DNA of 64,000 nt from the NCBI GenBank assembly GCA_963820795.1, contig CAWGBJ010000020.1, forward strand, positions 434,001 to 498,000, in the 5' to 3' direction. Of the stretch, positions 47,067 to 55,672 are shown piece by piece; the stretch's first letter is position 1, and each line of letters starts with the position of its first letter. The notes beneath the pieces were generated by a model. It was not told the DNA's origin and searched no databases. It saw only the letters and a list, made by a program, of their open reading frames with translations. The DNA comes from Roseiarcus sp963820795 (GTDB lineage: Bacteria; Pseudomonadota; Alphaproteobacteria; Rhizobiales; Beijerinckiaceae). The translations under genes and the position numbers were made by a program.

Positions 47067-47849
47067 ATGAATGTCGAGGCCCGACAAGCCGCCGCGGTTC
47101 CGTCGCTCGAAGGCAAGGTTGCCGACGCCGAATGGCGGACGCGCGTCGATCTCGCCGCGGCCTACCGGCTCGTCGCCCGATACGGCTGGGACGATCTCGT
47201 CTTCACCCACATCTCGGCCCGCGTCCCCGGCGGCGAGCACCATTTTCTGATCAACCCCTACGGCATGCTGTTCGAGGAGGTGACCGCCTCGAGCCTCGTC
47301 AAGGTCGACCTCGAAGGCCGCAAGGTCGCGGAGAGCCCGTTCGATATCAATCCGGCCGGCTTCGTCATCCATTCGGCGATCCACGCGGCGCGCGAGGACG
47401 CGCTCTGCGTCATGCATCTGCATACGCCGGCCGGCGTCGCCGTCGCCTGCCAGAGAGGGGGGCTGCTGCCGATCTCGCAGCAGTCGCTGTTCGTGCTCGC
47501 CAGTCTCGGCGCCCATCCTTACGAGGGCGTGGCGCTGAACGACGCCGAGAAGCCGCGCCTCGTCGCCGACCTCGGGCGGAACACGTTCCTCATCCTGCCG
47601 AACCACGGGCTCCTCACCGTCGGCGGCTCGATCGCCGACGCGTTTCTCGCCATGTACACGTTCGAGCGGGCCTGCGAGATCCAGGTGATGGCGCAGTCGG
47701 GCGGGGGCGAACTGATCCCGATCCACAAAGCCATCCTCGACGGCGCCACGGCCCAGCGGGCGCAAGTCACGCGCGGCCTCGGCGGGGCGCTCGCCTGGCC
47801 GGCCCTCCTGCGCAAGCTAGACCGGCTCGATCCGGGGTATCGGGCCTGA
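47067..47849 (+). CDS. class II aldolase/adducin-domain protein
   Basis: A 260-residue member of the fuculose-aldolase/adducin family. Features: RLVARYGWDDLVFTHISARVPG, LINPYGMLFEEVTAS, metal-binding His residues in CVMHLHTPAGVAVA and the NHGLLTVG block. Start ATG 47067 behind AAGGGAGAAA. Members of the long, non-sugar branch often have no assigned reaction. Its stop abuts the second MITE-like copy. Confidence 0.85.
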   Translation: MNVEARQAAAVPSLEGKVADAEWRTRVDLAAAYRLVARYGWDDLVFTHISARVPGGEHHFLINPYGMLFEEVTASSLVKVDLEGRKVAESPFDINPAGFVIHSAIHAAREDALCVMHLHTPAGVAVACQRGGLLPISQQSLFVLASLGAHPYEGVALNDAEKPRLVADLGRNTFLILPNHGLLTVGGSIADAFLAMYTFERACEIQVMAQSGGGELIPIHKAILDGATAQRAQVTRGLGGALAWPALLRKLDRLDPGYRA

Positions 47850-48133
47850 GCAGAGAGTCTTGGGCGAGCCAACCGATCAAGCCGGACCCGTTCGCCACAG
47901 AGACGCGAAACACGCTGGTCCTGCCCGTATAGGCAAAAATCAGTGATGGCGAGGAGCCCTCCCACAGTTACGCCCATAAAATCAAGTAGATATGGCGTTA
48001 TCCTCAAGCAGAACGTACGGCGAGACCGACGCCCGCCGGCTTCGTTTAGATATCGCGCTCTCCAGGGGACCAATAAAGTCGGTTTTCCGCTTTGCGCTCC
48101 CCTCGCGGTCCCTCCTGTTCATCGGCCTAACAG
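47850..48133. mobile_element. MITE-like repeat copy 2, left part (interrupted)
   Basis: Matches 15006-15274 with scattered mismatches and small indels, from AGCAGAGAGTCTTGGGCGAG to GGCCTAACAG, where the IS110-family element enters. The rest of the copy resumes at 49898. Compared with copy 1 it has an extra short block near 48066-48110. Confidence 0.75.
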
Positions 48134-48201
48134 ATCCTATGCGGGTGGACGGCGGCCGGACTTGGTAGGCTGAGCTTCCACCACCAGCAAGGAGGCAACC
48201 G

Positions 48202-49375
48202 ATGAATTTTGTCACCTCCGCGACCGTTGTCGCGACCACCGCCCGGGCGAATGATATCAGTTTGTTCGCCTCGCTCGAATTGAGCAAATCGAACTGGGTT
48301 GTGACGATCAACAGTCTGGGCAGCGAGAAGTTTTCCAGGCATGGGGTTGAGGGTGGAGACGGCGCCGGCCTGCTCGACCTTCTTTCACGGTCGAGGGCGA
48401 AGGCCGAGCAGGGCTATGGCGTTGGGGTCAAGACGGTGGTCATTCAGGGATTGGACGGGTTTTGGATTCATCGCTTGCTGCTCGCCGAGGGGATCGAGAG
48501 CCACGTCGTCGATGCGGCTTCGATCGCCGTCGCCCGGCGGCATCGGCGGGCCAAGACCGATTCGATCGACGGCGAGACGCTGTTGCGGACGCTGATGGCC
48601 TTTTGCTCGCGGCGAGCGGCGGGTCTGTTCCATGGTTCGCGCGCCCAGCCCGGAAGAAGAGGATCGCCGGCGGCTGACGCGCGAGCGCGGCACGCTGCTC
48701 AAGGAACGCATTCAGCACACCAATCGGGTCAAGGGCCTGCTCAGCGGCCAGGGCATCCGGGATTACAATCCGTTTCGGCGCGATCGTTTTGAACGGCTGG
48801 AGGCGCTGCGAACCGGCGACGGCCGTGAGCTGCCGCCGATGTTGAAGGCGGAGATCCGCCGGGAGCTCGATCGGATGGCGCTGGCGACGAGGCAACTGGC
48901 TGCGGTCGAACGGGCCCGCGACGCGCTCATCCGCACGCAAGCCGAGGAGCCGAACTCCCCGGAGCCGAACAACCCAGGCGCCCTGCTCCTCAAGCTCAAG
49001 GGCATCGGCCCTGAGTTCGCTTCGCTCCTCTGGCTGGAATCGTTGTTTCGCAGCTTCGGCAACCGACGCCAGGTGGCGGCGTACAGCGGCTTGGCGCCCA
49101 GCCCCTGGCAGAGCGGCAGTATCGAACGGGATCAGGGCATCTCGAAATCGGGCAACCGCCGCCTGCGCAAGACGATGATCGAGCTGGCCTGGTTCTGGCT
49201 GCGGCATCAGCCGAACTCGGCGTTGAGCCGCTGGTTTCAGGCGCGGGTCGGCGCCGCGAAGGGACGGATCCGCCGGATCGCCATCGTCGCGCTGGCCCGC
49301 AAACTGCTCGTCGTCTTGTGGCGCTTTGTCACCCAAGGCGTCGTTCCCGAAGGCGCCGTGTTCAAGGCGGCCTGA
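48202..49375 (+). CDS. IS110-family transposase (DEDD/Tnp_IS110), one frameshift
   Basis: Recombinase of about 390 residues. Start ATG 48202 behind AAGGAGGC. N-terminal RuvC-like DEDD domain begins LFASLELSKSNWVVT, with Glu where many members have the first Asp, and continues VVIQGLDGFWIHRLLLAEG, RRAKTDSIDGE. The T4 run at 48601-48604 adds one base; dropping it joins LLRTLMAF to ARGERRVCSMVRAPSPEE. The C-terminal Tnp_20 domain has LKGIGPEFASLLWLE and AYSGLAPSPWQSGS with the catalytic Ser region, then ISKSGNRRLRKTMIELAW. With the break it would be inactive; sequencing error is likely. Confidence 0.88.
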
Positions 49376-49897
49376 CCGATGGCTCTATCACTCCAACACT
49401 CCAACACTCCAACGACGGCTTAGCGACTTGACCCCCTTCCAGCGAAGCTGAACGCGACGGCTTCGCCGGATCCGGGCGGGCGGTGACCGGAGCTCCCCCT
49501 GGCTGAAACACGCCGCCTAACAGGATGGTCCCGCCAACCCGAGCCCGACGCCCTCGAGCATGAGGGATTATGGTCCGAGCCCGACAAGCTCGACCGGATG
49601 TGAGGTGATGCGGCCGTCGCGGCTGCATGCGAAAGACGGGCTCACGCTTCGGATCCAAAGGCAAAGGAGACGCAAGGCCAAAAGGCAAAGGAGACGCAAT
49701 GCCAAAATGAATGAGTGCGGCAGAGGCCACAGAGGCAGCCAAGAGCGCGCAACGGCGCGCTCGCTCCTGACAGTGTAGCCGGCCGCCGGCGCGTCAAGGT
49801 CGCTTCGCTCCCTGCTCCGCTGCGCTTCGCCCCGCTTCGCGGTGACACGCCAGCGGCCGGCCCAAACGAATGAGCTTGACCGGAAACACCCCATGTG
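49376..49897 (+). ncRNA. 3' non-coding end of the IS110 element, candidate bridge RNA region
   Basis: About 520 nt between the transposase stop and the right end, with no coding content. It contains GCCTAACAGG (49515-49524), identical to the intact target at 15266-15275 across the insertion point, and ATGTGAGG (49598-49605), identical to the right-end junction at 49893-49900. AGCTCGACCGGA (49587-49598) also recurs near the right end with one change (49873-49884). Such target and donor matches are what a bridge RNA would carry. Exact RNA ends are unknown. Near its start are three tandem copies of ACACTCCA-type units (49389-49414). Confidence 0.5.
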
Positions 49898-50114
49898 AGG
49901 GGCGATAATCTCCCCTGCTCGGTCTTTCCCTTCCGCACGAGCAAATTCGCTCAACCAAATGATAGGCAAGGGATTTGTGCAATCGCTCGACAGCGGCGGG
50001 AAGCGATTTGCCCTGTTGGCAGGGAGTAACAGGCGGAATCTCGTTTTCCGCCAACGCGTCGCTCGTGGTGAAAGTTAAGTCGAACGGCGCCTTCATCGGC
50101 TGAAGAAATCTGCT
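49898..50114. mobile_element. MITE-like repeat copy 2, right part
   Basis: Resumes exactly where the left part stops and matches 15273-15508 (GGGCGATAATCTCCCCTGCTC, then AGGGAGTAACAGGCGGAA). Ends GAAGAAATCTGCT, forming the imperfect inverted terminus with AGCAGAGAGTCTT at 47850. Confidence 0.75.
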
Positions 50115-50621
50115 TAGGCGCGCCCTCCGGATCGCTCCGTTCCCTGGAACCGCTCGGGGTCGTGGCGACGACTGCGCTTCCGACCCTCGGTCTTATCAGC
50201 GGCGTCATTGGCTCCTGACCGTCCATCCGTGATGGTCATCACAGCGCTCGTCGAATAGGCGTGCTTAACCGCTACAAGAGGGACGTGAGCGCCGCGAACC
50301 TCCGTGGGTGACCTCAGCCAAAATAGGGGGTTGAGAGGACGGCAGGAGTTCGGAGAAATTAGGCGACTTTTATTTTTGACTAGAGGCGCGCCGCAGGCGA
50401 TAGGGCTAAGTTGAGAGGAGTGGCGCGGGCGGCGTGTCCTTTTTTCGCCCAACCGCGGCGCCAGACAGGATGCGTCACTTCTCCTGCGGGCGGGAGAAGT
50501 GAACCTGGGACAATCGGCCGCGTCGCCGAAAGGGCCGTGCGCTGGACAAGCGGGCCGGCGGCGGGGTAGCGAAAGCAGGGTCTGACAACAGCGTCTCGGC
50601 AGGAGCCGGAAAAGAGCGGGC
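50115..50621. other. 507-bp intergenic stretch upstream of hemA
   Basis: No coding frame with family features on either strand. Should contain the hemA promoter; no FNR- or RegA-type site could be identified with confidence. Confidence 0.5.
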
Positions 50622-51920
50622 ATGGACTACGAACGGCGCTTCGAGGATGCGATTGGCCGCCTGAAGGCGGAAGGGCGATACCGCATTTTCGTCGATCTCG
50701 AGCGCGACGCCGCCCGCTTCCCGATGGCGATGTGGCGCCCGGCGGGCGAGGAGAGCCGGCCGCGCGAGGTCACTGTCTGGTGCTCGAACGACTATCTCGG
50801 CATGGGCGGCCATCCGGACGTGATCGAGGCCTCGGTCCGGGCGGCGCAGGCGCATGGCGCCGGCGCCGGCGGCACACGCAACATTTCCGGCACGCATCAT
50901 CCGATCGTGCAGCTCGAGGCCGAGCTCGCTGACCTGCACGGCAAGGCGGCGGCGCTCGCCTTCACCTCAGGCTGGGTTTCTAACCTCGCGGCGATCTCGA
51001 CCATCGCCAGCCTGCTGCCGGATTGCCTCATCCTCTCCGACGCCCTGAATCACAACTCGATGATCGAAGGGGTGCGCCGCTCGGGCTGCGAGAAGAAAGT
51101 CTGGCGCCACAACGACGTCGCCCATCTCGAAGAGCTGCTCGCCGCCGAGCCGCGTCAGCGCTGCAAGCTCGTCGTGTTCGAGAGCCTCTATTCGATGGAC
51201 GGCGACATCGCGCCGATCGCCGAAATCGTTGCGGTGGCCGAGCGCTACAACGCCATGACCTATATCGACGAGGTCCACGCGGTCGGCCTCTATGGGCCGC
51301 GCGGCGGCGGCCTTTCAGAACGCGAGGGGCTCGCCGACCGCATCGATGTCATCGAAGGCACCCTCGCCAAGGGCTTCGGCTCGCTCGGGGGCTATATTGC
51401 GGCTAGCGCCGCGGTGGTCGACGCTGTGAGGAGCTACGCGCCCTCGTTCATCTTCACCTCGACGTTGCCTCCTAGCGTCGCCGCCAGCGCAACCGCTGCC
51501 GTGCGGCGCCTCAAGCGCTCGACCGCCGAGCGCGAGCGCCATCAGCATATGGCGCGGCTCGTCAAGCATGCCTTGCGCGCGGCCGGTCTGCCGGTGATGG
51601 ACAATCCTTCGCATATCGTGCCGGTGTTGGTCGGCGACCCTGAGAAATGCCGCGCGGCGAGCGAGCTTCTGCTCGACCGGCACGCGATCTACATCCAGCC
51701 GATCAACTATCCGACGGTCGCCAAGGGGACCGAGCGGCTGCGCATCACGCCGACGCCGGCGCACAACGAGGCGCAGGTCGCAGACCTGGTCGAATCGCTC
51801 GTGGACGTGTGGGAGACGCTCGGACTTCGCTTCGAAGCGGCCAAGGTGATCCGGCTGAGACCCGCCGCCAAAGAGCCGGCGCAATGCGTCTATCCGGAGA
51901 TGAAGCGCGCCGCGGAATAG
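50622..51920 (+). CDS. hemA: 5-aminolevulinate synthase
   Basis: PLP enzyme condensing glycine with succinyl-CoA, the C4 entry to tetrapyrroles in Alphaproteobacteria. 432 residues from ATG 50622. Conserved: MDYERRFEDAIGRLKAEGRYRIF, CSNDYLGMGGHP, the glycine-rich GAGGTRNISGTHH, FESLYSMDGDIAP, TYIDEVHAVGLYG and the PLP lysine at Lys250 (EGTLAKGFGSLGGY). First of a hemA-hemE-hemF run, 185 bp before hemE. Confidence 0.97.
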   Translation: MDYERRFEDAIGRLKAEGRYRIFVDLERDAARFPMAMWRPAGEESRPREVTVWCSNDYLGMGGHPDVIEASVRAAQAHGAGAGGTRNISGTHHPIVQLEAELADLHGKAAALAFTSGWVSNLAAISTIASLLPDCLILSDALNHNSMIEGVRRSGCEKKVWRHNDVAHLEELLAAEPRQRCKLVVFESLYSMDGDIAPIAEIVAVAERYNAMTYIDEVHAVGLYGPRGGGLSEREGLADRIDVIEGTLAKGFGSLGGYIAASAAVVDAVRSYAPSFIFTSTLPPSVAASATAAVRRLKRSTAERERHQHMARLVKHALRAAGLPVMDNPSHIVPVLVGDPEKCRAASELLLDRHAIYIQPINYPTVAKGTERLRITPTPAHNEAQVADLVESLVDVWETLGLRFEAAKVIRLRPAAKEPAQCVYPEMKRAAE

Positions 51921-52105
51921 CCGCGCGGCTTGCCTCGGCGTTGTCGTTCGCGCTAGGCGTCCCCGATGCGGCTTCCCCTCACCCCGGCCCTCTCCCGCTC
52001 GCGGGAGCGAAAGCAACCCCCTTTCCCTCCCCCGGCCAGACCCGGGGATTGCGGCAGAGGGCAGACGCGCGCAGCGCGGCCGGATGAGGGCCAGGGGGCG
52101 CGCAA

Positions 52106-53140
52106 TTGACGGCGTCACTCAAGCCCTTCCTCGCCGCGCTCGCCGGCGAGCGGCAGCGGCGGCCGCCGATCTGGCTCATGCGCCAGGCCGGCCGCTACCT
52201 CCCCGAATATCGCGAGATCCGCGCCCGCGCTCCGACCTTTCTCGACTTCTGCTACTCGCCCGCCCTGGCCGTCGAGGCGACGCTGCAGCCGGTCCGCCGT
52301 TTCGGCTTCGACGCGGCGATTCTATTCTCGGATATCCTCGTCGTCCCGGACGCGCTCGGCCAAAAGGTCGCGTTCGAAGGCGGCGACGGCCCGCGGCTCG
52401 ATCCGATCGCCGACGCGTCCGCTCTGGCGCGACTTCGTGGGGAGCCGGACTGGCCGAAGCTCGCGCCTGTGTTCGAAACGCTCGACCGGCTGAAGTCGGC
52501 GCTGCCGAACGATGTAGCGCTGATCGGGTTCTGCGGCGCGCCCTGGACCGTCGCCAGCTACATGATCGCCGGGCGCGGCACGCCTGACCAGGCGCCGGCG
52601 CGGCTCTTTGCTTACCGAGAGCCAAAACTGTTTTCTGAACTCCTCGGCCGCCTCGTCGACGCCTCGGCTGGATATCTGTTGCGTCAGCTCGCCGCCGGCG
52701 CGGAAGCTTTGCAGATTTTCGATTCCTGGGCGGGCGTCCTGCCGCCGGCCGAATTCGAGCGCTGGTGCGTCGCGCCGGTCGCGGCCCTTGTCGCCGCCGT
52801 GCGGGCAAAGGCGCCGCGGGCGCCGATCATCGTTTTCCCGCGCGGCGCAGCGACCCAATTGGCGAAATTCGCCGACATGCCTGGGGTGGCCGCCATCGGA
52901 CTCGACACGGCGGTCGAGCCGAGCGTCGCCAGCGCCGCTCTGCCGGGCCGGCTCGCGCTGCAGGGCAATCTCGACCCGCTGGCGCTGGTCGCCGGGGGAA
53001 GGGCGCTCGACGAAGCCGTCGACCGGACGCTCAAGGGCTTTGCGACGCGCGCCCACATCTTCAATCTCGGCCACGGCGTCGCGCCTGAGACGCCTGTCGA
53101 GCACGTCGAACATCTTGTGGCTCGGGTTCGACGGCGTTGA
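52106..53140 (+). CDS. hemE: uroporphyrinogen decarboxylase
   Basis: Decarboxylates the four acetate chains of uroporphyrinogen III. 344 residues from TTG 52106 (MTASLKPFLAALAGERQRRPPIWLMRQAGRYLPEYREIR). Substrate-binding residues are visible in WLMRQAGRYLPEY (two Arg), the Asp of ILFSDILVVPDAL, GFCGAPWTVASYM and the His of FNLGHGVAPETP. Its stop overlaps the hemF start (TTGA). Confidence 0.96.
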   Translation: MTASLKPFLAALAGERQRRPPIWLMRQAGRYLPEYREIRARAPTFLDFCYSPALAVEATLQPVRRFGFDAAILFSDILVVPDALGQKVAFEGGDGPRLDPIADASALARLRGEPDWPKLAPVFETLDRLKSALPNDVALIGFCGAPWTVASYMIAGRGTPDQAPARLFAYREPKLFSELLGRLVDASAGYLLRQLAAGAEALQIFDSWAGVLPPAEFERWCVAPVAALVAAVRAKAPRAPIIVFPRGAATQLAKFADMPGVAAIGLDTAVEPSVASAALPGRLALQGNLDPLALVAGGRALDEAVDRTLKGFATRAHIFNLGHGVAPETPVEHVEHLVARVRRR

Positions 53141-54054
53141 CAGAGACGGGAGCGCCGGCGAACGGCTATCTCCGGCCGGCGCGGGCCGAGGAATGGTTCA
53201 ACGCCCTTCAGAAGCAGGTGATGGCGGCGATGGAGGGGCTCGAGCGCGAGTTTGACGGCATCGACCCCGGGCGCGAGCCCGGCCGGTTCTCGCTCGAGCC
53301 CTGGTCGCGGACGGACGCGAGCGGCAAGCCCGGCGGCGGCGGGGGCATGGGAATGCTGCGCGGGCGCGTGTTTGAAAAGGCCGGCGTCCACTGCTCCACG
53401 GTCTACGGCGACTTCCCGCAGGAATTTGCGCGACAAATCCCGGGCGCGGCGGAGGACCCGCGCTTCTGGGCCGCGGGAGTTTCCGTCATTGCCCACCCGT
53501 GGAGCCCGCACGTCCCGACGGCGCACATGAACACCCGCCTCGTCCGGACCACCAAAACCTGGTTCGGCGGCGGCGCCGACCTTACGCCCATGCTTGAAAA
53601 CCGCCGCAGCCAGGAGGATCCCGACACGATCTCCTTTCATGCCGCCATGCGAGCGGTCTGCGAGCGCCATCCGGACGTCGCGGACGCCGGGCGATTCAGG
53701 GCCTGGTGCGACGACTACTTCTATTTGAAGCACCGCAACGAGCCGCGCGGCATCGGCGGCATCTTCTTCGACGACTTTAACAGCGCCGGCGACGCGGGCA
53801 ACTCAGGTTTCGAAGCCGACTTCGCCTTCGTGCGCGACGTTGGCGAGAGCTTTGTCGCCATTTATACTGAGATCGTGCGCCGCAACGCGACGAAGGCCTG
53901 GAGCGAAGCCGAGCGACAGGAACAATTGGTCCGCCGCGGCCGTTACGTCGAGTTCAACCTGCTTTACGACCGCGGCACGATCTTCGGGCTGAAGACGGGG
54001 GGCAACGTAGCGTCAATCCTCTCTTCAATGCCGCCCGAGGCGCGCTGGCCGTGA
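53137..54054 (+). CDS. hemF: oxygen-dependent coproporphyrinogen III oxidase
   Basis: Aerobic oxidase making protoporphyrinogen IX from coproporphyrinogen III. 305 residues from TTG 53137, coupled to hemE. Family blocks: GGGGGMGMLRGRVFEKAGVHCSTVYG, HPWSPHVPTAHMNTRL, TWFGGGADLTPML, CDDYFYLKHRNEPRGIGGIFFDDF and the C-terminal RRGRYVEFNLLYDRGTIFGLKTGGN. Indicates aerobic heme synthesis. Confidence 0.97.
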   Translation: MTETGAPANGYLRPARAEEWFNALQKQVMAAMEGLEREFDGIDPGREPGRFSLEPWSRTDASGKPGGGGGMGMLRGRVFEKAGVHCSTVYGDFPQEFARQIPGAAEDPRFWAAGVSVIAHPWSPHVPTAHMNTRLVRTTKTWFGGGADLTPMLENRRSQEDPDTISFHAAMRAVCERHPDVADAGRFRAWCDDYFYLKHRNEPRGIGGIFFDDFNSAGDAGNSGFEADFAFVRDVGESFVAIYTEIVRRNATKAWSEAERQEQLVRRGRYVEFNLLYDRGTIFGLKTGGNVASILSSMPPEARWP

Positions 54055-54075
54055 GCGCATCCAACCGATGAGGCA

Positions 54076-54936
54076 ATGGCGATGGTCAACGCTGTACAGT
54101 CCGGGCGCTTCCGTATCGGCGGCGCCTTCGACGTCAACCGGCTCGGGTTCGGCGCCATGCGGATCGTCGGGCGCGGGATCTGGGGTCCGCCGCAGGATCG
54201 CGCCGAGGCGTTGCGCACGCTCCGTCGGCTGCCGGCGCTTGGCGTCGACTTCATCGACACCGCCGATTCCTATGGTCCGAATTTTTCCGAGGCGCTCATT
54301 CACGAGGCGCTGCACCCGTATGGGGCGATCCATATCGCCACTAAGGGCGGCCTGGCGCGCACCGGGCCGAATATCTGGATTCCGCTGGGACGGCCGGAAT
54401 ACCTGATCCAGCAGGCGCACACCAGCCGCTGGCGGCTGGGGGTCGAAATGATCGATCTCTGGCAGTTGCATCGAATCGATCCGAGAGTGCCGGCGAACGA
54501 ACAGTTCGACGCCATCCGCTCGCTGATCGGCGACAAGGTGATCCGTTGCGCCGGCCTCTCGGAAGTGAGTGTCGCCGAGATCGAGGCCGCGTCGAAATTC
54601 TTCCCGGTCGCGACGGTGCAGAACCGCTACAATTTCACCGACCGCACGAGCGAGGCGGCGCTCGAGCATTGTGAAAAACATGCCATCGGCTTCATTCCCT
54701 GGGCGCCGCTGAGCGCCGGCGAATTCGCGCGCGAAGGTTCGGCGCTCGACGCCATCGCCCGCAAGCACCAGGCGAGTCCCGGCCAAATCGCCCTCGCCTG
54801 GCTGCTGAAGCGCAGCCCAGTCATGCTGCCTATTCCCGGAACCGGCAAAGTCGCGCATCTCGAGGAGAACGTCGGCGCCGCGGCGATCGCGCTTACGGAC
54901 GAAGAGTTCGCCGCGCTCGGCCGCGCGGCCTCCTGA
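54076..54936 (+). CDS. aldo/keto reductase
   Basis: A 286-residue NADPH-dependent oxidoreductase (TIM barrel). Residues: LGFGAMRIVG, the catalytic Asp-Tyr pair in DFIDTADSYGPNFSE, Lys in IATKGGL, His in LWQLHRIDP, and the cofactor block LPIPGTGKVAHLEENVGAAAI. Start ATG 54076, 21 bp after hemF, possibly in the same transcript. Substrate unknown. Confidence 0.9.
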   Translation: MAMVNAVQSGRFRIGGAFDVNRLGFGAMRIVGRGIWGPPQDRAEALRTLRRLPALGVDFIDTADSYGPNFSEALIHEALHPYGAIHIATKGGLARTGPNIWIPLGRPEYLIQQAHTSRWRLGVEMIDLWQLHRIDPRVPANEQFDAIRSLIGDKVIRCAGLSEVSVAEIEAASKFFPVATVQNRYNFTDRTSEAALEHCEKHAIGFIPWAPLSAGEFAREGSALDAIARKHQASPGQIALAWLLKRSPVMLPIPGTGKVAHLEENVGAAAIALTDEEFAALGRAAS

Positions 54937-54948
54937 CGAGGAGGGGGT

Positions 54949-55410
54949 TCAGCAGGCGCGGGCGAGCGCCGGCGCGGTCCGGAGCGCCTTCCAGCCGGCC
55001 CGCCGCGCTGTCGTGAAGACGAGACCAAGCGCCAGCATGACGGCGGTCGAGATCTCCGGCGCCGGCGCGATCGCCGAAACATTCGGCTCCAGTTCGGTCA
55101 GCGCTGCACCCGTAAATGCATCGCCAAACGCCAACGAGTCCAGGTCAATGCGGTCGTCGCCGGCGATCCGCCACCGGTCGTCGAGGCCGTCGGCGTTTGC
55201 CTCATCGAACGCGCTGACGGTCTGCGCGAGGCTCGCATCGGTCGGGGTCGGCCGCCTGACGGCTGTCGGAGCGACTTCGCTCGCTGCTGTTGGCGGCAAC
55301 GCAGGCCTTGCGTTTCCAACGACCGGAGCGCTGAGCCACGACGCGCAAGCCGCTGCGAACGCAACCAACCCGATGACGGCCAAAGCAGAAATCCGAATCA
55401 ATTTTCTCAT
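54949..55410 (-). CDS. exported protein with PEP-CTERM-like C-terminus, function unknown
   Basis: A 153-residue protein with a signal peptide (MRKLIRISALAVIGLVAFAA). The middle is acidic and low-complexity (FDEANADGLDDRWRIAGDDRIDLDSLAFGDAF). The C-terminus APAPEISTAVMLALGLVFTTARRAGWK follows the PEP-CTERM pattern: a Pro-Glu-x-Ser/Thr-like box, a hydrophobic helix, then basic residues. Such tails are processed by exosortases, none of which is encoded in the window. A 262-bp region without genes lies upstream. Confidence 0.55.
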   Translation of the reverse strand: MRKLIRISALAVIGLVAFAAACASWLSAPVVGNARPALPPTAASEVAPTAVRRPTPTDASLAQTVSAFDEANADGLDDRWRIAGDDRIDLDSLAFGDAFTGAALTELEPNVSAIAPAPEISTAVMLALGLVFTTARRAGWKALRTAPALARAC

Positions 55411-55672
55411 GCCGCTCTCCGTGCTCCGAGGCCCGGATTCCGGCCTCTGTTTCGCGCTGAAGCGTAGAGATCTTATGGTTCTCGCGCCATGAATGGGTTG
55501 CGTCGAGCCGTTGCGTCATCACCGCCTACATCGCATTATGAATACGAGATGTGAAATGAAAAACCGAGACTTATACTTCCACCCCGACGCTCACCGCTTG
55601 GCGGCGGTATGCCCGCTCTCTGCGAGGAAGATTGGGCGCGATTGAAGCGCAACCCCGCGCTTGATTGAGCCC

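Larger units (their letters stand above)
48134..49897 (+). mobile_element. IS110-family insertion sequence inserted in MITE copy 2
   Basis: Boundaries come from comparison with intact copy 1: there GGCCTAACAG runs straight into GGGCGATAATC, here 1.76 kb separates them. The left end starts ATCCTATGCGGG, the right end finishes CCCATGTG, with an AG dinucleotide on both sides (core or 2-bp duplication), fitting IS110-type insertion without long target duplication. Contents: 68-nt left non-coding end, transposase 48202-49375, about 520-nt right non-coding end. The long 3' non-coding part resembles the IS1111 subgroup arrangement. Confidence 0.85.
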
